A stretch of DNA of 49,797 bases, taken from NCBI GenBank assembly GCA_012838945.1, contig DUOG01000049.1, forward strand, positions 1 to 49,797, written 5' to 3'. Below are positions 8,112 to 15,460 of the stretch, piece after piece (position 1 is the stretch's first letter; every line of letters begins with the position of its first letter). A program made the position numbers and the translations under genes. Origin of the DNA: Acholeplasmataceae bacterium. GTDB lineage: Bacteria > Bacillota_I > Bacilli_A > ML615J-28 > CAG-313. Under the pieces are notes generated by a model. That model was given only the letters and a program-made list of their open reading frames with translations. It searched no databases and was not told where the DNA came from.

Positions 8112-8945
8112 GTGAAAAGTGATTTGTTTGATGACCAATACGCTAAAACTGAAAACTATAATAAAAATATAATGTGTAAGAATTGTGATGGTATGATAGA
8201 ACGAAAAGATTTCCTGGATAATTTACATGTTTGTCCGAGGTGTGGCTATCATTACCGACTTAATGCTCGAGAACGGATAAGTATGGTATGTGATAAAGAT
8301 ACCTTTATCGAATTATATCCAGATTTGGAATCTGCAAACCCCTTAGAATTTCCTGAATACGATCAAAAAATAAAAGAAGCTCAAAACGAAAATAATGAAT
8401 TAGAAGCTTTTGCTTGTGGGGAAGGGGAGATTGGTAATCACAAAGTAGCACTTGGTGTATTGGATAGTTTTTTCATAATGGGAAGTATGGGGTGTGTTGT
8501 AGGTGAAAAGGTTACTTTGCTAACTGAATATGCGACGACTCATAAACTTCCTTTGATTATCTTTACCGCATCTGGTGGTGCTCGTATGCAAGAAGGTATT
8601 TTTTCATTAATGCAAATGGTGAAAACAAGTGCGGCTATTAAAGAACATAATGATGCTGGTCTTTTGTATATTAGTGTTTTAACGGATCCTACCACTGGGG
8701 GTGTGTTAGCTAGTTTTGCTGGGTTGGGAGATATTATAATTGCTGAAAGAGGCGCATTGATTGGATTTGCTGGTAAGAGAGTTATTAAAGAAACAATTCA
8801 ACAAGAATTACCTGAAGGATTTCAAAGTGTAGAATTCCAGTTAGAAAAAGGTTTTATTGATATGATTGTGGACCGAAAAGACTTAAAAAGCATTTTGGTT
8901 ACCTTACTCAACTTGCATCAAAGGGAGATTTATAATGGAAACTAA
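8112..8945 (+). CDS. accD: Acetyl-CoA carboxylase carboxyltransferase subunit beta
   Basis: 277-aa beta subunit of the carboxyltransferase that moves CO2 from biotin to acetyl-CoA to make malonyl-CoA. The N-terminal zinc ribbon is present (CKNC and CPRC), then MGSMGCVVGEK, the oxyanion segment TASGGARMQEG and LTDPTTGGVLASFAGLGD. GTG at 8112 is chosen because the AAGGG ribosome site lies nine bases before it; the TTG at 8103 directly abuts that site. Its end overlaps accA by 11 nt. Biotin carboxylase (accC) and carrier (accB) are not in this operon. Confidence 0.93.
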   Translation: MKSDLFDDQYAKTENYNKNIMCKNCDGMIERKDFLDNLHVCPRCGYHYRLNARERISMVCDKDTFIELYPDLESANPLEFPEYDQKIKEAQNENNELEAFACGEGEIGNHKVALGVLDSFFIMGSMGCVVGEKVTLLTEYATTHKLPLIIFTASGGARMQEGIFSLMQMVKTSAAIKEHNDAGLLYISVLTDPTTGGVLASFAGLGDIIIAERGALIGFAGKRVIKETIQQELPEGFQSVEFQLEKGFIDMIVDRKDLKSILVTLLNLHQREIYNGN

Positions 8946-9750
8946 AAATATTGAAAAACAAGTGTGGGATAAGGTTTTACTAGCAAGACATAAAGACAGA
9001 CCTACTGCAGTAAGTCTGATAAATTATTTAATTGATGATTTTGTGGAACTCCATGGTGATCGACTCTATCGAGATGATTCAAGTATTGTTGGTGGGATTG
9101 GTTTCTTAGATAAGATTCCAGTTACAGTTATTGCACAAGAAAAGGGAGTTAACCTTGAAGATAAAATCAAACATAACTTTGGGATGGCCCATCCAGAAGG
9201 TCATCGAAAAGCCTTGCGATTAATGAAACAAGCTGAAAAGTTTAAGCGTCCAGTTATTCAAATCATTGACACCCCTGGAGCTTATCCCGGCATCGGTGCC
9301 GAAGAGCGAGGACAAGCCTATGCGATCGCTGAGAATATTGCAGAAATGACAAAACTTAAGACTCCACTAATATCTATTGTCTTAGGTGAAGGCGGAAGCG
9401 GTGGTGCACTAGCTATAGGAGTTAGTGATGAAATTTGGATGTTTGAAAATGCCATCTATTCGATTTTATCTCCTGAAGGATTTGCTTCAATTTTATATAA
9501 GGATTCATCCCTGGTTAAGAAAGCAGCAGCATCAATGCGTTTAACTGCTGATGATTTATCTGGATTTAAAATATGTGATCGAATCATCATTGAACCAGAG
9601 GGGGGATTACACACAAACCCTGAGTTTTCTTTTTCGATCTTAAAAGAAGAATTAATAAAAAAAATTATTGAATTTAAAGATGAAAATATTGAGAGTTTAT
9701 TAAAAAAACGATATCAAAAATATCGCAATATTGGTCAATATATTAAATAA
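8935..9750 (+). CDS. accA: Acetyl-CoA carboxylase carboxyltransferase subunit alpha
   Basis: 271-aa alpha subunit, partner of AccD in the alpha2-beta2 carboxyltransferase. Seen: the N-terminal helix with ARHKDRPTAVSLINYL, ELHGDRLYRDD, NFGMAHPEGHRKALRLM, IDTPGAYPGIGAEERGQ and the oxyanion segment GEGGSGGALAIGVSD. Slightly short compared with ~315-325 aa in Bacillus and E. coli, because the N-terminal extension is reduced. The gene overlaps accD by 11 nt, as expected for equimolar subunits. Followed by an unusual small hairpin at 9752-9766 and then a terminator. Confidence 0.94.
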   Translation: METKNIEKQVWDKVLLARHKDRPTAVSLINYLIDDFVELHGDRLYRDDSSIVGGIGFLDKIPVTVIAQEKGVNLEDKIKHNFGMAHPEGHRKALRLMKQAEKFKRPVIQIIDTPGAYPGIGAEERGQAYAIAENIAEMTKLKTPLISIVLGEGGSGGALAIGVSDEIWMFENAIYSILSPEGFASILYKDSSLVKKAAASMRLTADDLSGFKICDRIIIEPEGGLHTNPEFSFSILKEELIKKIIEFKDENIESLLKKRYQKYRNIGQYIK

Positions 9751-9751
9751 A

Positions 9752-9766
9752 GTTATCTTTGATAAC
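9752..9766 (+). repeat. Small inverted repeat after accA
   Basis: GTTATC-TTT-GATAAC immediately after the accA stop, followed by a G-rich stretch rather than T, so it is not a terminator. It shares TGATAAC with the palindrome at 6369-6382 at the other end of the operon, possibly by chance. Confidence 0.35.
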
Positions 9767-9835
9767 GGGTGGGAGCTAAAAAAATATTAAAGAAGAATGA
9801 TAATAAAATTATATCAATCCCTACAATTTAAAGTT

Positions 9836-9862
9836 AAGGACGAAATAAGTCGTCCTTTTTTA
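9836..9862 (+). terminator. Intrinsic terminator of the acc operon
   Basis: Perfect 8-bp stem AAGGACGA/TCGTCCTT with 6-nt loop, then TTTT. Confidence 0.85.
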
Positions 9863-9871
9863 TATAATTTG

Positions 9872-9900
9872 TTGGATTATTTTTCAAAAAAGAGTATAAT
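9872..9900 (+). promoter_or_regulatory. SigA-type promoter of the ABC-2 exporter operon
   Basis: TTGGAT at 9872-9877, 17-nt spacer, perfect TATAAT at 9895-9900. Confidence 0.75.
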
Positions 9901-9925
9901 GAAAAGGTAAAAGTGGAGGTAAATT

Positions 9926-10864
9926 ATGGTTGTAAAAATTGAAAATCTACATAAGACTTACAAAAATAAAGTGAAGGCTTTGAATAATTTAAGTTTTCAA
10001 GTTCGTGATGGTGAAATTTTTGGTTTGCTTGGTCCTAATGGCAGTGGTAAGACAACATGTATTAACTGTATGTTAGCCTTGTTAAAATATGAAGAGGGCA
10101 CAATCGAAATTTTCAATCAACCTATGACAGCAACTTCCTATGATATTAAAAGAAACATTGGTGTTATTACTCAAAATGTTGCAGTATTTAATGTTTTAAC
10201 AGTCTGGGAGAACATTGATTATTTTTGTGGCTTATATGTTGCTGATAAGGAAGAAAGACATAAGCTAGTAGAAGAAGCGATTCAATTCGTCGCTCTTGAT
10301 GAGTTTAGAAACTTCTATCCCCACAAATTATCTGGTGGATTACTGAGACGTCTTCATATTGCTTGTGGCATCGCCCATAAGCCAAAGTTAATCATATTAG
10401 ATGAACCAACCGTTGGTGTTGACCCTCAAAGCCGTAACAAGATTTTAGAAGGGATTAAGAAGTTAAACCAGGAAGGTGCAACAATTATTTATACGTCACA
10501 CTACATGGAAGAAGTAGAGTTCCTTTGTGATTATATTTTAATAATGGATAAAGGAAAAGTGATTGCTGAAGGAAGTAAAGAAGAAATCAAGTCGATGATA
10601 GACTTAGGCGAAACTATTGAAATTGAATTGACTGAACCAAATGAGGATATTATTCAAGACATACAAAAGATTAACAATGTCAATAAAGTTTACTATAAAG
10701 ATAAGTTGTTAGTTGTTAAATCAGGAAAAGGGAAAACAAATATCCCTGCTGTTTTAGAGATTTTAAATAAACATCAACTTGAGTATGAAAAAATTTATTC
10801 TGAACTACCAACGCTCAATGATGTCTTCCTCGAGATTACTGGTAAAGAATTGAGGGATCAGTAA
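9926..10864 (+). CDS. ABC-2 type exporter, ATP-binding protein
   Basis: 312-aa ATPase that powers the two permeases encoded next. Seen: Walker A GPNGSGKTT near residue 37, Q-loop ITQNVAVF, signature LSGGLLRRL near 138, Walker B LIILDEPTVGVDP, the switch histidine in YTSHYMEEVEFLC, and a C-terminal ~85-residue extension typical of drug/natamycin-type ABC-2 ATPases. The signature has LL where MK or QK is commoner. Its stop overlaps the next start (TAATG). Substrate unknown; relatives export antibiotics, sodium or peptides. Confidence 0.92.
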   Translation: MVVKIENLHKTYKNKVKALNNLSFQVRDGEIFGLLGPNGSGKTTCINCMLALLKYEEGTIEIFNQPMTATSYDIKRNIGVITQNVAVFNVLTVWENIDYFCGLYVADKEERHKLVEEAIQFVALDEFRNFYPHKLSGGLLRRLHIACGIAHKPKLIILDEPTVGVDPQSRNKILEGIKKLNQEGATIIYTSHYMEEVEFLCDYILIMDKGKVIAEGSKEEIKSMIDLGETIEIELTEPNEDIIQDIQKINNVNKVYYKDKLLVVKSGKGKTNIPAVLEILNKHQLEYEKIYSELPTLNDVFLEITGKELRDQ

Positions 10865-12006
10865 TGCATCTATTTAAAGTTAGATTAAAGTGCTTATTAA
10901 GAGATCGTACTATACTATTTTGGACCCTCTTTTTCCCAATTATTTTAGCAACATTTTTTAACTTTACCTTGGCTAAAGCTAACTATGATCTTGAGATAAG
11001 TACAATAAAAATTGGGGTAGTTGAGAGTAGTAACTATCCTACTGGTTTTTTAGAATTATTAGAAAATGTTGAGTTTGACCATGGTCAAAAGATGTTTTTA
11101 GTTAACAGTAGTAACTTGGAAATACTTATAGATGCCCTTGATCACAATCAAATTACTGGTTATATTGAAATAACTTCCGATAATGTTTTTCATTTAACAG
11201 TAAAAGAAGGGGGAATTAATGCTACTATTTTAAAGTCCTTTATTGATGATTACTTGCAAACAGAGTCGATGATAAACACCTTAATTATAAATGCCCTTGA
11301 CCCTCAAGATATTGATAAGGTCATTGCTGATCTATCAAAAAATGCAAATTATTTAACTGCTGATAATAAAGGAACTAACACTCCAACCTATATGCTTACT
11401 TATTTTTATTCACTTCTAGGCATGGCACTAATTTATGGCGGATATTGGGGAGTAAATGAAATTATAAACGTACAAGCCAATTTATCACCTAGAGGCATGC
11501 GAATTAGTGTCAGTCCAACCAAACGATTAAAGCTTTTACTCATTAATATGGGGTGTGCATTTTTGATTCATATTAGTGAAATTTTGGTCTTTTTAGCCTA
11601 TGTAACACTAGTTTTAGGTATTAATTTCGGAAGCGACTTTTTCCTAATTATTCTGCTATGTATCTTAGGATCAATAACCGGAATTTCTTTCGGTGCCTTC
11701 ATTGGAATTTCCCTCAAAAGGGCTAGTGAAGGAGTTAAAGTTGGGATAACAACTGTTGTTGGTATCCTTGGGGGAGCATTATCTGGTATGATGTATCCTA
11801 ATATTAAATATTGGGTAAGTACGAAATTACCGATACTTAGTTATATTAATCCAGTAAGTATTATTACCGATGGGTTATACAGTCTTTACTATTATCCAAC
11901 CAAGGATCGATATGTTACCAATATTATTATACTTGCTATTATGGCAGTTGTCTTTATCACCGGAACATACCTCAATTTCAGGAGCGATAGCTATGAAAGT
12001 GTATAG
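10864..12006 (+). CDS. ABC-2 type exporter permease, first subunit
   Basis: 380-aa ABC-2 permease: an N-terminal membrane segment after RDRTILFWTLFFPIILATFF, a large extracytoplasmic domain of about 150 residues, and a C-terminal block of five or six helices with GALSGMMYP and LPILSYINPVSIITDGLY, a pattern usual for ABC-2 permeases. Start overlaps the ATPase stop by one base; its end overlaps the second permease by 14 nt, which points to translational coupling. Likely forms a heterodimer with the next protein. Confidence 0.86.
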   Translation: MHLFKVRLKCLLRDRTILFWTLFFPIILATFFNFTLAKANYDLEISTIKIGVVESSNYPTGFLELLENVEFDHGQKMFLVNSSNLEILIDALDHNQITGYIEITSDNVFHLTVKEGGINATILKSFIDDYLQTESMINTLIINALDPQDIDKVIADLSKNANYLTADNKGTNTPTYMLTYFYSLLGMALIYGGYWGVNEIINVQANLSPRGMRISVSPTKRLKLLLINMGCAFLIHISEILVFLAYVTLVLGINFGSDFFLIILLCILGSITGISFGAFIGISLKRASEGVKVGITTVVGILGGALSGMMYPNIKYWVSTKLPILSYINPVSIITDGLYSLYYYPTKDRYVTNIIILAIMAVVFITGTYLNFRSDSYESV

Positions 12007-13171
12007 TTTATATTTAAAGATTGTAAAGAAAAATATGGCAAGTATCATAGCATATGTGATTGCTTTTGTTTTTATTGCTCTGATTTTTGGTGGCAGTAAT
12101 GCTGAACCAACCGTCGATTTTGAAGGGGTCAGAAATCCGGTGGCCTTTATTAATAATGATGAAGATACTATCCTTATCAGCAATTTAAAAAAATACTTAG
12201 AAAACTATGCCTATTTTAAAGAAGTGGAAGTAGAAGATATTCCTGATGCTTTATATTTTAGGGAAATAATGATTGCATTTACTGTACCAGAAGGATTTAC
12301 CGAACAATTTTTAAAGGGGGAAGAGGTAACTATTTTCGAACAATCAGTACCCGATGCAGCAGCTGTTGTTCCAATTACTCAAGCTTTAAACAAGTATTTA
12401 AAACGAGTTAAAATATATCAAGATTATACTGATGATTCACTAGAAGAAATCATCAATCATGTTAATAATGATTTAGAAAAAGAGGTTAGTGCTACACGTA
12501 GTATTGTCTATGATCAATCACTAAACACTGCGAAGTTTTATTATAATTATTTGTCTTATTTGCTTTGTGCGTTAATCATAACAGTTGTTTGTTTGATTAT
12601 GTTTAGGATTAATCAACTCGATGTAAAACGCCGAATGTTAGTATCACCATATCCTCAAAGCAAGTTCAGCTTTCAGTTATATTTATCCCATTTTAGCTTT
12701 TCAATTATAGTACTTATTGTGTTTGTTGGACTGAGTTTTCTCTTATATAAAAATCGAATGGTTTCACTAAATGGAGTACTCTTTATCATTAATGCTTTTA
12801 TCTTTATGATACCAATGTTGGCCCTAGCCTTCCTAATTAGCAACTTAATTAAAAACTTTAATGTTATTGCAGCGGTTGTCAATGTAATCTCGCTTGGTAG
12901 TGCCTTCTTATCAGGTGCCTTTGTTCCACAGTTTTTACTAGGAAAAACAGTATTAACAATTGCTCATATCTTACCTAATTATTATTATGTTGCGAACAAT
13001 GAACGGATTGCTATTTTGACTAACTTTAGCTGGGACAATTTAAAAAATATTGTATTTTATATGATTATCCAGCTAATGTTTGCTGTAGTACTTTTTGCGA
13101 TAGCACTCTTTATTAGAATTAAAAAACGAAAAGAAGAAAACTATGCAGATGATCAAACATCTCCAGCATAG
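11993..13171 (+). CDS. ABC-2 type exporter permease, second subunit
   Basis: 392-aa permease with the same plan as its neighbour: one N-terminal helix (IIAYVIAFVFIALIFGG), an extracytoplasmic domain of about 150 residues, then a C-terminal helix bundle with GSAFLSGAFVP and ILPNYYYVANNE. Start at 11993 is chosen because AGGAGCG lies just before it; a longer in-frame ORF from 11870 would sit inside the previous gene. The C-terminal tail KKRKEENYADDQ is cytoplasmic. Two different permeases with one ATPase imply a heterodimeric membrane part. Confidence 0.85.
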   Translation: MKVYSLYLKIVKKNMASIIAYVIAFVFIALIFGGSNAEPTVDFEGVRNPVAFINNDEDTILISNLKKYLENYAYFKEVEVEDIPDALYFREIMIAFTVPEGFTEQFLKGEEVTIFEQSVPDAAAVVPITQALNKYLKRVKIYQDYTDDSLEEIINHVNNDLEKEVSATRSIVYDQSLNTAKFYYNYLSYLLCALIITVVCLIMFRINQLDVKRRMLVSPYPQSKFSFQLYLSHFSFSIIVLIVFVGLSFLLYKNRMVSLNGVLFIINAFIFMIPMLALAFLISNLIKNFNVIAAVVNVISLGSAFLSGAFVPQFLLGKTVLTIAHILPNYYYVANNERIAILTNFSWDNLKNIVFYMIIQLMFAVVLFAIALFIRIKKRKEENYADDQTSPA

Positions 13172-13177
13172 GGGTTT

Positions 13178-13206
13178 TTGACGAAAAGAGGACTATATAG
13201 TATAAT
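13178..13206 (+). promoter_or_regulatory. SigA-type promoter of the HAD phosphatase gene
   Basis: TTGACG at 13178-13183, 17-nt spacer, TATAAT at 13201-13206. Confidence 0.78.
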
Positions 13207-13238
13207 GTTTAGTAATTATTGGCCGGAGGTGTATTGCT

Positions 13239-13970
13239 ATGAATACTAGAATAAACACTATATTATTTGACTTAGATGGTACCTTGTTACCAATGGATCA
13301 AGATATATTTATCAAAATATATTTTCATAAACTTGCTGAAAAGTTTGCTCCACTGGGATATGATCCCCAAAAATTTATCAAAGCTGTAATGGCTGGAACT
13401 GAATCAATGATTAAAAATGATGGTAGACAAAATAATGAGGCTACTTTTTGGGAAACCTTCATTGGTTTGATTAATGCTGATTACCAGTCTTTAGAATCAA
13501 CATTTTTAGATTTTTATCAAAATGATTTTGATGCAGTACAACAATCAACTAAAACACACCCACTAGCAAAATTATGTGTTGAAGAATTGATAAATAAAGG
13601 TTATGAGATAGCACTTGCGACCAATCCGCTATTTCCTCAAGTAGCCACTTATAAAAGAATTAAGTGGGCTGGCCTTAACCCAGATGACTTTATTCATGTA
13701 ACTACATATGAGAATTCTTCATACTGCAAACCAAATCTTAAATATTATGAAGAAATCTTATCAAAGATAAATAAAAAACCAGAGGAATGCTTGATGGTTG
13801 GCAATGATGTTAACGAAGATATGATAGTAACCAACATCGGAATAAAAACTTTCTTGTTAACCGATTGCATAATTAATCCACATAACGTTGACCTTTTTGA
13901 CCATCCTCAAGGTGATTTTAAAGCTTTATACGAGTATATTAAAGAGTTACCGGTGGTCGTTAGCAAATAA
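13239..13970 (+). CDS. HAD-superfamily hydrolase
   Basis: 243-aa haloacid-dehalogenase-type phosphatase. Motif I FDLDGTLLPMD near residue 11, motif II ALATNP near 127, motif III lysine in YCKPNLKYYEEIL near 165 and motif IV GNDVNEDM near 187 are all present, so it should be active. A helical cap (about residues 18-105) lies between motifs I and II. Monocistronic with promoter and terminator. Natural substrate cannot be inferred; relatives act on phosphoglycolate or pyrophosphate. Confidence 0.88.
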   Translation: MNTRINTILFDLDGTLLPMDQDIFIKIYFHKLAEKFAPLGYDPQKFIKAVMAGTESMIKNDGRQNNEATFWETFIGLINADYQSLESTFLDFYQNDFDAVQQSTKTHPLAKLCVEELINKGYEIALATNPLFPQVATYKRIKWAGLNPDDFIHVTTYENSSYCKPNLKYYEEILSKINKKPEECLMVGNDVNEDMIVTNIGIKTFLLTDCIINPHNVDLFDHPQGDFKALYEYIKELPVVVSK

Positions 13971-13977
13971 AAGAATA

Positions 13978-14013
13978 AGTAGAAAGTCTATTTAATAGAT
14001 TTTCTACTTTTTT
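13978..14013 (+). terminator. Intrinsic terminator after HAD gene
   Basis: Long stem AGTAGAAAGTCTAT / ATAGATTTTCTACT (small internal mismatch) with a TTA loop, then a T run. Confidence 0.82.
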
Positions 14014-14036
14014 ATTTGCCTACATTACATTTACAC

Positions 14037-14065
14037 ATACAATAAAAATTGTTTGACATATTATG
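14037..14065 (+). promoter_or_regulatory. Candidate SigK-type promoter of Cys-rich gene A
   Basis: CATATTATG at 14057-14065 resembles the SigK -10 consensus CATAnnnTA (last base differs), with AC at 14039-14040 sixteen bases upstream. The same arrangement recurs before the paralogue at 14838-14865, and both share downstream GTGAAA-TAGCTT. A CATACAATA at 14036-14044 also fits SigE/SigK -10 forms. A TTGACA at 14053 has no correctly spaced SigA -10. Confidence 0.5.
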
Positions 14066-14157
14066 TGGTGAAACTAGCTTAAGGTATACTGTTATTGTTT
14101 TGGTATGGTTAAGAACTTATTTTGCTAGCGTATTTGCTTAAGAAAGGAGTTAGTAAG

Positions 14158-14706
14158 ATGAATTTTGAAAGAAAACATGAAAGACATGATTGCGAGAAGT
14201 TCGAAGAAGGTTGTGACCGTCACGCTGACTGTAAACCTCGTATGGAATTCTGCTGTCGACCTAAAATCGATTGTGTTGATGTTGCAGTAAAAACATTCAC
14301 AACTTTAAGAGAGCCATGCAATCCATGCAAACCGACTGAAGTTGTTATTTGCTATCAAGTAACTAATCAAGGTGCCGGAACAGCAACTAATGTTGTGCTA
14401 AAGAGTTTCATTTGCCCAGAACCAAAGAAGATTTGCGTTAAGGCTCATGAACACAATGCTCGATTTAACTATAAGAACGGCATTTTCACATATTGCATCG
14501 ATAAGATTAAACCGTGCGAATGTGTCGAAATCGAAGTTGCGATTATCGAATGTAAAAATTGCGAATGTCATTTTGAAGAAAGAAATGAAAAATATGAGAT
14601 TGCTACTTTTGTAGAAGCAAAAGAACAAGATCTCAATGTTTGCAATAATGTTGACTTTACAACCGCAACCGGAAGACAACGTCGCCAAGATTGTTGCTTA
14701 TGGTAA
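14158..14706 (+). CDS. Cys-rich protein A with a DUF11/CARDB-like fold; putative spore coat-like protein
   Basis: 182 aa with 20 cysteines (about 11%) and no signal peptide or membrane segment, so it is made and probably retained in the cytoplasm. Start at 14158 follows AAAGGAG by eight bases. After a charged Cys/His N-terminus (~35 aa), CCRPKIDCVDVAVK leads into a beta-sandwich-like segment (VICYQVTNQGAGTATNVVLK) typical of DUF11/CARDB repeats, then KPCECVEIEVAIIEC and DLNVCNNVDFT. It is a paralogue of the next gene. Cys-rich cytoplasmic proteins made under a SigK-like promoter suggest a disulfide-cross-linked spore coat or crust component; this role is inferred, not recognised by family. 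Confidence 0.75.
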   Translation: MNFERKHERHDCEKFEEGCDRHADCKPRMEFCCRPKIDCVDVAVKTFTTLREPCNPCKPTEVVICYQVTNQGAGTATNVVLKSFICPEPKKICVKAHEHNARFNYKNGIFTYCIDKIKPCECVEIEVAIIECKNCECHFEERNEKYEIATFVEAKEQDLNVCNNVDFTTATGRQRRQDCCLW

Positions 14707-14772
14707 GATGACTTATCGAAGGCACATGTCAAACTAAATAAGAACAAAACTTTAGACAATTGTTTTGCATAG

Positions 14773-14807
14773 GGCAAAATTAGAATAATTCTAATTTTGC
14801 CTTTTTT
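14773..14807 (+). terminator. Intrinsic terminator of Cys-rich gene A
   Basis: Perfect 14-bp arms (GGCAAAATTAGAAT and its complement) separated by one base, then six Ts. The longest perfect terminator stem in the window. Confidence 0.9.
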
Positions 14808-14836
14808 CATTTTTCTTTAATGCAATATTTTGACAC

Positions 14837-14865
14837 AACCATTAATTAAGACACTTCATATTATA
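14837..14865 (+). promoter_or_regulatory. Candidate SigK-type promoter of Cys-rich gene B
   Basis: AACC at 14837-14840 (consensus mACm), 16-nt spacer and CATATTATA at 14857-14865, a full match to CATAnnnTA. The 24 nt from 14857 aligns with 14057-14080 upstream of gene A. ACACA occurs 24 nt before the -10 in both. Confidence 0.6.
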
Positions 14866-14920
14866 AAAGTGAAATAGCTTGCATTATGCAATTCATGGCT
14901 ATTAGAAAGGAGTTTTAATT

Positions 14921-15460
14921 ATTTCTGAATATAAGAGACCTGGATGTGAAGGAAAAGAAAAAGATGCTTTCCACGATTGTGAAAAACATCCATTAATCTG
15001 TTGTGCGCCTAAAATCGACTGTGCTGATGTGGCAGTAAAAGTAAGAATCGTAGAGCGTCCAAATCCATGCAAACCAAATGATATTGTCCTCTGCTATAAG
15101 ATATGCAATTTTGGTCCTGGGGTTGCCTCTCGAATCTTCTTGAAATCATTTATTTGTCCTGCACCAGCTAAAGTATGCTTGAAAGAAAACAAGAAACTTA
15201 CTCATGTTATTTATAAGAATGGTATCTTCAAGGCGTGCATTGATTGCTTAAAACCTTGTGATTGCTTTGAATTTGAAGTGATCTTACAAGAATGTCCAAT
15301 GCCAAAAGAGAAATGTGAAAAGAAATTTTTCGATTGTAACTTTGGCTTTGAACATAAGAAACCACCTAGAAGATATGAAGTAACAACTGTTGTAGAAGCT
15401 AAAGAAGAAGACCTTAACATCTGCAACAACGTTGACTTTACTAAATCCCATGAGTGCTAG
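14921..15460 (+). CDS. Cys-rich protein B, paralogue of A, with an apparent ATT start codon
   Basis: 179 aa with 19 cysteines. Homology to protein A begins well before the first standard start (GTG at 15029): the in-frame codons from 14999 give CCAPKIDCADVAVK, matching CCRPKIDCVDVAVK in A. Upstream to the in-frame stop at 14903 there is no ATG, GTG or TTG; the ATT at 14921 lies exactly eight bases after AAAGGAG, the same spacing as the ATG of gene A. Shared blocks: LKSFICP, YKNGIF, KPC-C, VVEAKE-DLN-CNNVDFT. It carries a Lys/Phe-rich insert (KCEKKFFDCNFGFEHKKPP) that A lacks. Likely the same coat-like role as A. Its TAG stop shares a CTAG with the convergent MATE gene. Confidence 0.75.
   Translation: MSEYKRPGCEGKEKDAFHDCEKHPLICCAPKIDCADVAVKVRIVERPNPCKPNDIVLCYKICNFGPGVASRIFLKSFICPAPAKVCLKENKKLTHVIYKNGIFKACIDCLKPCDCFEFEVILQECPMPKEKCEKKFFDCNFGFEHKKPPRRYEVTTVVEAKEEDLNICNNVDFTKSHEC

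Noticed and set aside
9770-9832. GTG-started 20-codon ORF after accA
   Set aside because: No ribosome site before it and no recognisable product; more likely part of the untranslated tail.
11870-11992. Extended N-terminus of the second ABC permease
   Set aside because: It lies wholly inside the previous permease gene; ATG 11993 has a ribosome site and begins the expected helix.
14051-14090. SigA promoter TTGACA...TATACT before Cys-rich gene A
   Set aside because: The spacer is 26 nt, too long for SigA; the SigK-like reading is better supported and repeated in the paralogue.
15029-15460. Cys-rich gene B starting at GTG 15029
   Set aside because: Clear homology to gene A continues upstream of it and there is no ribosome site before 15029.
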